Source: Acidimicrobiaceae bacterium (GTDB lineage Bacteria; Actinomycetota; Acidimicrobiia; Acidimicrobiales; Bog-793). Taken from it: DNA of 12,425 nt. Positions 1 through 5,813 of the stretch are shown piece by piece. The notes beneath the pieces are model-generated. The model was not told where the DNA came from. It saw only the letters and a list, made by a program, of their open reading frames with translations, and made no database searches. Position numbers and translations under genes: made by a program. The stretch spans positions 1 through 12,425 of the forward strand of contig DAIDIA010000230.1 of the NCBI GenBank assembly GCA_027459565.1. Reading direction: 5' to 3'. Numbering within the stretch: position 1 is the first letter of the stretch; each line of letters opens with the position of its first letter.

Positions 1-345
1 GACGAGGTTCGACAGGCCGAGCTCGACGAGCCGAGCAGGATCCGGTTGAAGGAGATCTACGAACTCTCCGTGCGCGAACTCGCCGACACGCTCTCTCCGG
101 CGCTCGCCGAGGAACTCGACCGGCTCGCGTTGCCCTTTGAGTCGCCGACTCCGACCGACGCGGAGCTGCGCATAGCGCAGGCGCAGCTGGTGGGGTGGCT
201 CGAGGGACTCTTCCACGGGATCCAGGCAACGCTCTTCGCCCAGCAGGTCGCAGCCCAGAACCAGCTCGAGGAGATGCGGCGGCGTTCGCTGCCAGCTGGC
301 GACCCCTCCCAGCAGCGTCCGCGCGGTGGAGGCAACTACCTCTGA
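1..345 (+). CDS. bpa: Bacterial proteasome activator Bpa/PafE, C-terminal part (5' end outside window)
   Basis: Bpa (DUF2587) forms a ring that docks on the 20S proteasome and opens its gate without ATP, so that unfolded or damaged proteins can be degraded in the cytoplasm. The frame is open from base 1 and encodes 114 residues. It matches the mycobacterial protein as I remember it: a DEVRQAELDEPSR stretch at the left edge, then ELRIAQAQLVGWLEGLFHGI and a helix of the LFAQQ type. The protein ends in GGGNYL, a variant of the GQYL tail of Mycobacterium whose penultimate Tyr engages the proteasome alpha ring. The mycobacterial protein has about 174 residues, so roughly 60 N-terminal residues lie upstream. 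A TTG at 46 is an internal codon, because homology continues to its left. Hairpins follow the stop and dnaE is the next gene. The family call is from memory of the sequence, but the match is strong. Confidence 0.93.
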   Translation, partial: DEVRQAELDEPSRIRLKEIYELSVRELADTLSPALAEELDRLALPFESPTPTDAELRIAQAQLVGWLEGLFHGIQATLFAQQVAAQNQLEEMRRRSLPAGDPSQQRPRGGGNYL

Positions 346-352
346 GGCGAAC

Positions 353-372
353 CTCGAGCCGGAGCGCTCGAG
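353..372 (+). terminator. Hairpin just after bpa, possible terminator
   Basis: CTCGAGC (353-359) and GCTCGAG (366-372) form a perfect 7-bp stem with a 6-nt loop, 7 nt after the bpa stop codon. There is no T-run after it, so rho-independent activity is uncertain. The position fits the end of the bpa transcript. Confidence 0.45.
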
Positions 373-429
373 TGGCACGGAGTATCCGCGTCCGTCGGTG
401 AACCGCACCGCAGTCCGCGACAATCTCTG

Positions 430-449
430 CCCCGCCTATCGGGCGTGGG
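430..449 (+). terminator. Second GC-rich hairpin between bpa and dnaE
   Basis: CCCCGCC at 430-436 pairs with GGCG-T-GGG at 442-449, with one bulged T and a 5-nt loop. An AT-rich stretch follows, though not a pure T-run. It may be a second terminator for bpa, or part of the region upstream of the dnaE promoter. Confidence 0.3.
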
Positions 450-454
450 GTAAG

Positions 455-483
455 TTGAATTCGATAAACAACATCTCTGTAAC
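455..483 (+). promoter_or_regulatory. Candidate promoter of dnaE
   Basis: TTGAAT (455-460) and TGTAAC (478-483) are separated by 17 bp and each matches 4 of 6 bases of the sigma-70 -35 and -10 consensus. They sit in the only AT-rich patch between bpa and dnaE. Transcription would start near 490, giving a leader of about 45 nt before the ATG at 537. This is motif evidence only. Confidence 0.35.
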
Positions 484-536
484 TTCGTCCACGAGACGTG
501 GGCAGCGGCAGTGCAATGACCTGTGGAGGCGCGCGG

Positions 537-3500
537 ATGACATCATCCGGTTCGGGTAGATCCTTTGCCCATCTGCATCAGCACACGGAATACTCCATGC
601 TCGATGGGGCGGCCCGTGTGCGAGACGTCGTGGCCACTGCGATTCGAGACGGTCAGCCTGCGATCGCGATAACCGATCACGGAAACATGTACGGCGTCCT
701 CGATTTCTACCGGCAATGTGTCGATCAGGGCATCAAGCCGATTGTCGGAACCGAGGCGTACATGGCCGCGAACTCTCGTTTCGACCGACCGGTCCGGCGA
801 GGGCGCGTCGACGACACCGGAGGAGAGGGCGAACGCGGGGAGAAGCTTTATTACCACCTCACCGTGCTCGCCGAGAACGCGGTCGGCTACGCAAATCTCA
901 TGAAGCTCTCCTCTGATGCCTATCTCGAGGGCTACTACTACAAGCCACGCGTCGATTGGGAGCTGCTCGATCGCTATCACGAGGGTCTTGTGGCGACAAC
1001 CGGCTGTCTTGGCGGAGTGGTGCTCCAGGCACTGCTCGACGATCGCTTCGAGGAGGCCGTTTCGCTGGCCGCCCGACTGCAGGATGTCTTTGGAAAGGAC
1101 AACCTCTTCATCGAGATGCAGGACCACGGTCTCGTCGAACAGCGCCGCACCAATCCGAAGCTGATCGAGATCGCGAAGAGGATCGGCGCGCCGGTCGTTG
1201 CGACGAATGACTCGCACTATTGCGCGCGCGACGATGCCATCTCGCACGATGCGCTGTTGTGCGTGCAGACCGGCGCGACCATCGACGATCCGAAGCGTTT
1301 CAAGTTCGAGGGTCAAGAGCACTATCTCAAGAGCGCCAGGGAGATGCGCGAGCTCTTCGCCGAGATACCCGAGGCGTGCGACAACACGCTCTGGATCGCG
1401 GAGCGCGCCGAGGTCGAGATCGAGCTCGGGAATCCGACGCTTCCCCAGTTCCCCGTGCCGCACGAGTTCCTCCGGGACTCCTACGAGGAATCCGCCTCGC
1501 GTTACCTGCGACACCTCACCTACGAGGGAGCCGCGCGGCGATATGGCGATCTGCTTCCCGCCGCGGTGACCGAGCGGCTCGACTACGAACTCGGCGTCAT
1601 TGAGAGCATGGGCTTTCCCGCCTACTTCCTCGTTGTGTGGGACCTCATCGAACATGCGCGCAAGTCAAACATTCGCGTCGGCCCGGGTCGCGGCTCAGCG
1701 GCCGGCTGCTGCGTCGCGTACTGCCTCGGCATCGTCGACATCGATCCGATCCGGTACGACCTCATCTTCGAGCGTTTCCTGAATCCGGGACGCAAACAGA
1801 TGCCGGACATCGACATGGACTTCGACGAGCGGTATCGCTCGGAGATGATTCGCTACGCCTCGGAGCGCTATGGCTGGGATCATGTCGCGCAGATCGTCAC
1901 CTTCTCGACCATCAAGGCACGCGCCGCGGTGCGCGACGCCGCGCGCGTGCTCGGACTTCCCTACGCTCTCGGAGACCGCGTGGCGAAGGCGATGCCCCCG
2001 CTCGTGATGGGGCGGGACACCGATCTCGGGGACTGCTTCGAGAAGAACCCGAAGAATCCCGATGGATTCGCCGCGGCCCAGTCGCTTCGCGAGATGTACG
2101 CGAGCGACCCGGACGCGAAGCGTGTGATCGATGTTGCCCGAGGTCTTGAGGGACTCCGTCGTCAGGACGGCATCCATGCTGCTGCGGTCGTCATCACCCA
2201 TGAGCCCCTCACGGAGTACCTGCCGATCCAACGCAAGCCCGAGGCGGGCGGGGACGCATCGTCTGCACCAATCGTCACTCAGTACGAGATGCATGGAGTG
2301 GAGGAGCTGGGTCTTCTCAAGATGGACTTCCTCGGGCTGCGCAACCTCTCGGTCATCGAGACCGCGCTCGATCTCATCGAACGCAGTACGGGAGAGCGTC
2401 CCGACATCGACAACGTCGCCCTCGATGACCAGAGGACCTTCGAGATGTTGCGTCGCGGCGATTCGATCGGTGTCTTCCAGCTCGAGGGTGGACCGGTGCG
2501 CTCGCTCATGCGCTCGCTCGCCCCGACGAGTTTCGACGGCATCGCCGCGCTCGTCGCGCTCTATCGACCGGGTCCCATGGCGACCAACATGCATCGCGAC
2601 TACGCGGATCGAAAGAACAACCGCAAACCCGTCGCCTACCTGCACCCGGACCTTGAGCCCATCCTTGCCGACACCTACGGGCTGATGATCTACCAGGAGT
2701 CGGTGATGCGGGTCGCGCAGAAGTTCGCGGGCTACACGCTTGCCGAGGCCGATGAACTGCGCAAGGCCTGTGGCAAGAAGCTTCCGGAGCTGATCGCGGA
2801 GGAGCGGGAGCGATTCATCTCGGGGTGCGCCGAAGCCGGGTACGGGGCGAAGCTCGGCAAGGAGCTGTTCGACATCATCGAGCCGTTCGCCGACTACGCC
2901 TTCAACAAGTCCCACTCCTACGGGTATGGGCTCGTCGCGTATCAGACCGCCTGGCTCAAGGCGAACTATCCCGTTGAGTACCTCGCAGCACTGATGTCTT
3001 CGGTCAAAGACGACAAGGACAAGATGGCGGTCTACCTCTCGGAGTGTCGCAACATCGGCATCGAGGTAGTCGTTCCCGATGTCAACACCTCGCTCGTGAA
3101 TTTCGCTCCGCGCCCAAACGCGGATGGCTCTCGCGCGAACGCAATCGTCTTTGGACTTTCCGCGGTGCGAAATGTCGGCGAGGGTCTCGTCTCGCTCATC
3201 GTCGAGGAGCGAGACGCGAACGGGCCGTTCACGGACTTCCATGATTTTTGCTGCCGCGTCGACACGAGTGTGCTCAACAAACGCTCCATCGAGTCGATGA
3301 TCAAAGCCGGAGCCTTCGACGCTCTCGGGCACCAGCGCAAGGGCCTCTGTCTGGTCTTTGAGGAGGTCATCGACCACGTTCTCGCGCTCCGGCGCGACTT
3401 CGACCAGGGTATCTCGACGCTCTTCTCCCTGTTGGGAGAGCCCGACGGCGCTTCCGGTGGCGCAAACTTCAATGAGGCGCGGCGCGAGATTCCGAACCTC

Positions 3501-4151
3501 GAGTTCGAGAAGTCGGAGCGTCTCGCGCACGAGAAGGAGATGCTCGGCCTCTACATCAGCGATCACCCCCTGATGGGCAGAGAGTCGTCGCTTCGACGCC
3601 ATGTCGATCTTTCGATCCGCGAGCTGCTCGATCAGGGAGCCTTCGCGGGCGGCGGCGCTGGGGAGTACAGCACGTCCCGGCGAATCGGTGGCGTGGTGAC
3701 GAATCTCTCGCGGCGCTACACCAAACGCGGCGATCTCATGGCGACGTTCATCCTCGAGGATCTCGAGGCGGCAATCGAGGTGTTCGTCTTCCCCAAGACG
3801 ATGTCCGATTACGGCATGCGCCTCGAGGACGATGCGATCGTCACGGTCCGCGGGCGTCTTGACGTGCGAGATGACGAGTCGAAGTTCATCTGCATGGAGG
3901 TCACCAGGCCGGAACTCTCGGGCGAGGGGGAGACGCTGCCGATCGAGGTCGCCGTGCCCGTCACCTCATTGACCGAGAGGCTCGTCACCCAGTTGAAGGA
4001 GCTGGTCGTCGATCATCCCGGGGCCTGCCCTTTGCACCTGCGGCTCGGCGAGAAGGTGATCAAGCTCCCGGCGGAGTTCAATGTCGACGCCGGTGGAGGA
4101 TTTGTCGGCGCCTGCAAGGAGCTGTTTGGCCCCCAATCGGTCAGCGCCTAG
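537..4151 (+). CDS. dnaE: DNA polymerase III alpha subunit, DnaE1 type
   Basis: This is the catalytic subunit of the replicative DNA polymerase, 1204 aa, close to the 1184 aa of mycobacterial DnaE1. The start is ATG 537, with GGAGG at 525-529 and a 7-nt spacer; an in-frame GTG at 498 lacks this. The N-terminal PHP domain keeps what appear to be all nine metal ligands of the proofreading nuclease: H14, H16, D23, H48, E73, H107, C157, D225 and H227. The polymerase core has GPGRGSAAG at 382-390, the catalytic aspartates of PDIDMDF at 423-429, and the third Asp (D597) in KMDFLGLRN. AFNKSHSYGYGL near 790 is the fingers signature. A helix-hairpin-helix lies near 907-931 and an OB fold near 1045-1130. 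QGISTLF at 957-963 sits where the internal sliding-clamp motif is expected. There is no intein and no break. Replication is highly likely; DnaE2 (error-prone) is unlikely given the intact PHP site. Confidence 0.97.
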   Translation: MTSSGSGRSFAHLHQHTEYSMLDGAARVRDVVATAIRDGQPAIAITDHGNMYGVLDFYRQCVDQGIKPIVGTEAYMAANSRFDRPVRRGRVDDTGGEGERGEKLYYHLTVLAENAVGYANLMKLSSDAYLEGYYYKPRVDWELLDRYHEGLVATTGCLGGVVLQALLDDRFEEAVSLAARLQDVFGKDNLFIEMQDHGLVEQRRTNPKLIEIAKRIGAPVVATNDSHYCARDDAISHDALLCVQTGATIDDPKRFKFEGQEHYLKSAREMRELFAEIPEACDNTLWIAERAEVEIELGNPTLPQFPVPHEFLRDSYEESASRYLRHLTYEGAARRYGDLLPAAVTERLDYELGVIESMGFPAYFLVVWDLIEHARKSNIRVGPGRGSAAGCCVAYCLGIVDIDPIRYDLIFERFLNPGRKQMPDIDMDFDERYRSEMIRYASERYGWDHVAQIVTFSTIKARAAVRDAARVLGLPYALGDRVAKAMPPLVMGRDTDLGDCFEKNPKNPDGFAAAQSLREMYASDPDAKRVIDVARGLEGLRRQDGIHAAAVVITHEPLTEYLPIQRKPEAGGDASSAPIVTQYEMHGVEELGLLKMDFLGLRNLSVIETALDLIERSTGERPDIDNVALDDQRTFEMLRRGDSIGVFQLEGGPVRSLMRSLAPTSFDGIAALVALYRPGPMATNMHRDYADRKNNRKPVAYLHPDLEPILADTYGLMIYQESVMRVAQKFAGYTLAEADELRKACGKKLPELIAEERERFISGCAEAGYGAKLGKELFDIIEPFADYAFNKSHSYGYGLVAYQTAWLKANYPVEYLAALMSSVKDDKDKMAVYLSECRNIGIEVVVPDVNTSLVNFAPRPNADGSRANAIVFGLSAVRNVGEGLVSLIVEERDANGPFTDFHDFCCRVDTSVLNKRSIESMIKAGAFDALGHQRKGLCLVFEEVIDHVLALRRDFDQGISTLFSLLGEPDGASGGANFNEARREIPNLEFEKSERLAHEKEMLGLYISDHPLMGRESSLRRHVDLSIRELLDQGAFAGGGAGEYSTSRRIGGVVTNLSRRYTKRGDLMATFILEDLEAAIEVFVFPKTMSDYGMRLEDDAIVTVRGRLDVRDDESKFICMEVTRPELSGEGETLPIEVAVPVTSLTERLVTQLKELVVDHPGACPLHLRLGEKVIKLPAEFNVDAGGGFVGACKELFGPQSVSA

Positions 4152-4175
4152 CTGGTACTTTACGTCCTCCCAGCT
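4150..4175 (+). terminator. Weak hairpin at the end of dnaE
   Basis: AGCTGG (4150-4155), overlapping the dnaE stop codon, can pair with CCAGCT (4170-4175) across a 14-nt loop. No T-run follows. A second small repeat, GGACC at 4178-4182 with GGTCC at 4193-4197, lies just downstream. Terminator function is only a possibility. Confidence 0.25.
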
Positions 4176-4183
4176 CAGGACCG

Positions 4184-4214
4184 TTACTTAGGGGTCCGAA
4201 TTCTCCCATAGAAT
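4184..4214 (+). promoter_or_regulatory. Candidate promoter of the 4351 gene
   Basis: TAGAAT (4209-4214) matches 5 of 6 bases of the -10 consensus. The only -35-like hexamer is TTACTT at 4184-4189, with a long 19-bp spacer. Transcription would start near 4221 and leave a leader of about 130 nt containing the inverted repeat at 4232-4283. Confidence 0.35.
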
Positions 4215-4231
4215 GGAGGTCACGCAGCATT

Positions 4232-4283
4232 GGTCGGGTCTCCAATGCCGTGTCCGGAACCTGGTTCACGGATCGACCCGACC
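4232..4283 (+). repeat. Nested inverted repeat, possible structured 5' leader
   Basis: GGTCGGGTC (4232-4240) and GACCCGACC (4275-4283) are perfect 9-bp inverted repeats 34 nt apart. Inside them CCGTG (4248-4252) pairs with CACGG (4267-4271), and GAACC-T-GGTTC (4257-4267) is a third small palindrome that partly competes with that stem. As RNA this would be a two-part stem with an asymmetric internal loop. It ends 47 nt before the ribosome binding site at 4331. It does not match a riboswitch class that I recognise, and no T-run follows. Confidence 0.5.
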
Positions 4284-4350
4284 TCTCCGATCAGCGCATG
4301 GAACGCGTGCCTGAGACGAGCAACTTGGCTAGGAAGGGAATTTGGTCGCG

Positions 4351-5064
4351 ATGGACGCCAAAACGATTGATTGCGCGAACCTCTCGGATTCAGACATGGA
4401 GAAGATGGCGGATCTGTGTTCTGAGCAGGGGAATGGCTTTGAGATCGGACTCCTCTCCAAGGAAAAGGAGTCAAAGACCTGGGTCCTGGTCACGCGCGCG
4501 TACGAGGGCGACAAGCTGCGCGGGTTTGCATGGACGACGCTCAAGCGCGTCGGCGGCACTCCGAGCATGCTGGTCGGACTCGCAGCCTTCGTGCAGACCA
4601 ACGCCGCCGAGCAGGCACTCAAGGCCGTGATGCGCGAGCTCTACCACCGGGCCGTACTCGCCTTCCCCGATGAGGACGTACTCGTCGGCACGCGATTCAA
4701 AGACGCCGCCGCATACCGGGCCTTCCGCGGGCTTTCCGAGATCGTTCCCTTCCCCGAGCGAAAGACCTCGGGCGAGGAGCGCGCATGGGGCCGGCGTCTC
4801 GCCAAGGAGTTCCAGGCGGACGGTCGTCTTGATGACCGTACGTTCATCCTCAAGGGCGAGGGAGAGCCGATCCCCTTCCTTGACTTCTCGCCGCGCAAGC
4901 CCGTCGTTCAGCCCGAGGAGATCAGCGGTCAGTTCAAGGGCGTCAACGCCAAGCGCCATGACTTCTCGTCGTCTTCGGATGGGCGATGGCCGAGGAGCTC
5001 GCGGGGGCGAAGCTCCCCAAGTGATTCATCCCTCCCGAGGAGGCTCGGCCGTCAGCTGAGCTAG
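4351..5064 (+). CDS. Protein of unknown function, C-terminus probably frameshifted
   Basis: I do not recognise this protein. The chosen start is ATG 4351, with AGGAAGGGA at 4331-4339 upstream; the in-frame TTG at 4342 is too close to that site. As written the ORF gives 237 aa. Residues 1 to about 205 read as a soluble mixed alpha/beta protein without signal peptide or membrane segment, including LRGFAWTTLKRVGGTPSMLV, then a helix with EQALKAVMRELYHRAVLAFP, DEDVLVGTRF and GEERAWGRRLAKEF. The strand-strand-helix order loosely recalls a GNAT acyltransferase fold, but I see no acyl-CoA loop I would trust. After about residue 205 the frame turns Ser/Arg-rich with rare codons (AGG, CGA, TCA, AGT). 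One extra base near 4965 would restore a 224-aa product ending at 5024. It converges with the gene at 5061. Confidence 0.75.
   Translation: MDAKTIDCANLSDSDMEKMADLCSEQGNGFEIGLLSKEKESKTWVLVTRAYEGDKLRGFAWTTLKRVGGTPSMLVGLAAFVQTNAAEQALKAVMRELYHRAVLAFPDEDVLVGTRFKDAAAYRAFRGLSEIVPFPERKTSGEERAWGRRLAKEFQADGRLDDRTFILKGEGEPIPFLDFSPRKPVVQPEEISGQFKGVNAKRHDFSSSSDGRWPRSSRGRSSPSDSSLPRRLGRQLS
4963..5024 (+). other. Apparent frameshift and the restored C-terminal reading frame
   Basis: The bases ttctcgtcgtcttc at 4963-4976 read FSSSS in the open frame. With one extra C after 4965 the continuation is FLVVFGWAMAEELAGAKLPK and a TGA stop at 5022-5024. Nearly all codons of this alternative end in G or C, as in the neighbouring genes, while the annotated frame has many codons ending in A or T. 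A hairpin at 5031-5048 follows the alternative stop. Assembly or sequencing error, true mutation and programmed frameshifting are all open; a lost base is the simplest. Confidence 0.65.
5031..5048. terminator. Hairpin between convergent genes, possible two-way terminator
   Basis: Two alternative stems overlap here: CCTCC-CGA-GGAGG (5031-5043) and CCGAG-GAGG-CTCGG (5035-5048). They lie 7 nt after the restored stop of the plus-strand gene and 13 nt beyond the stop of the minus-strand gene. No T-run is present on either side. Confidence 0.4.
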
Positions 5065-5813
5065 TTCCCGATGAGGCTGATGACAACCTTCTCGACATAT
5101 CGGTCCTTGACGCGCGCGTAACCGATCAGCGCAAACCTGATCTTGAACCCCAACGCGCGCCGGAGCTCCTCGTTTTGGAGCACATGCCCCCGGTGGGCGC
5201 GTTCGATCGCGCAGGTGCGTGGTTCGTGCACCAGGAGGCTCTGCTTGAGTCCTCCCCAGACGAAGGTCAGGATCGTCCTCTCCGGACTCTCCGCGAGGAG
5301 ACGGCAGTTCTTCGGGCGGAGCGCGATCAGCATCATCGAGGGCTCCGATGCATGGAGATCAGCGTAGGAGCGCGAGCGCGCCCGTGATCCGAGGACGAGT
5401 GCTCCGGGATGTTCCCCGAACTTCACCTGGGCACAGAGCCTCCGCAACGAGCGGCGTGTGACGGTGCCGACCCGGGATGGTTCGACCTCGGACCAGATCG
5501 CCTCTGGCCTACCGACATCGACGGGCTCTGGCTCTTTGACGACGAGACGATAGACATCGCCGACGCGTTGGCGGCTGGCTCGGACATCTTCGCCGGGCTC
5601 GCCGCCGAGACCGCGTTGGTGCGCGCGCACGTCGGTCTCGACGCGCACGAATGCCCGCGAGGCGAGGTCGACGCCGAAGAGTTCCCCGGCATCAAAGCCG
5701 AGAGCAACGATGTCGAGCGTCTGTCCCGGGGAGGCGTCGGCGCGCGTGCCCGGGACGAACCGGCGCGACACCTTGAACCGGGTGTTCCCCTCCGTCTTCG
5801 CGGGTTTGGGCAT
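5061..5813 (-). CDS. Protein of unknown function coupled to the YyaL-family gene
   Basis: I do not recognise this 250-aa protein. It has no signal peptide and no membrane segment. The N-terminus is basic (MPKPAKTEGNTRFKVSRRF), followed by a beta-rich stretch around LDIVALGFDAGELFGVDL. The middle is rich in charged residues, and the C-terminal third (from about SMMLIALRPKNCRLL, through ILTFVWGGLKQSLLVHEP, to FALIGYARVKDRYVEKVVI) reads like a conserved folded domain. Its ATG overlaps the stop of the upstream gene by one base (TGATG), and no Shine-Dalgarno sequence is visible, so translation is probably coupled to that gene. Competing minus-strand frames in this stretch are Ser/Arg-rich shadows, which supports this one. 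It converges with the 4351 gene. A role together with the thioredoxin-fold protein is an inference from the overlap only. Confidence 0.8.
   Translation of the reverse strand: MPKPAKTEGNTRFKVSRRFVPGTRADASPGQTLDIVALGFDAGELFGVDLASRAFVRVETDVRAHQRGLGGEPGEDVRASRQRVGDVYRLVVKEPEPVDVGRPEAIWSEVEPSRVGTVTRRSLRRLCAQVKFGEHPGALVLGSRARSRSYADLHASEPSMMLIALRPKNCRLLAESPERTILTFVWGGLKQSLLVHEPRTCAIERAHRGHVLQNEELRRALGFKIRFALIGYARVKDRYVEKVVISLIGN

Noticed and set aside
498..536. Upstream GTG 498 and ATG 516 as starts of dnaE
   Set aside because: GGAGG lies 7 nt before ATG 537, and the upstream residues match nothing in the family.
1695..3602. A 635-codon open frame on the minus strand, antisense to dnaE (also 543-1655, minus, 370 codons)
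   Set aside because: These are phase shadows of a GC-rich gene. dnaE has clear motifs across the whole stretch, and the antisense products resemble no family.
4213..4314. A 33-codon ORF that spans the inverted repeat before the 4351 gene, possible leader peptide
   Set aside because: Its ATG overlaps the -10-like motif, it has no ribosome binding site, and its product shows no run of a regulatory amino acid.
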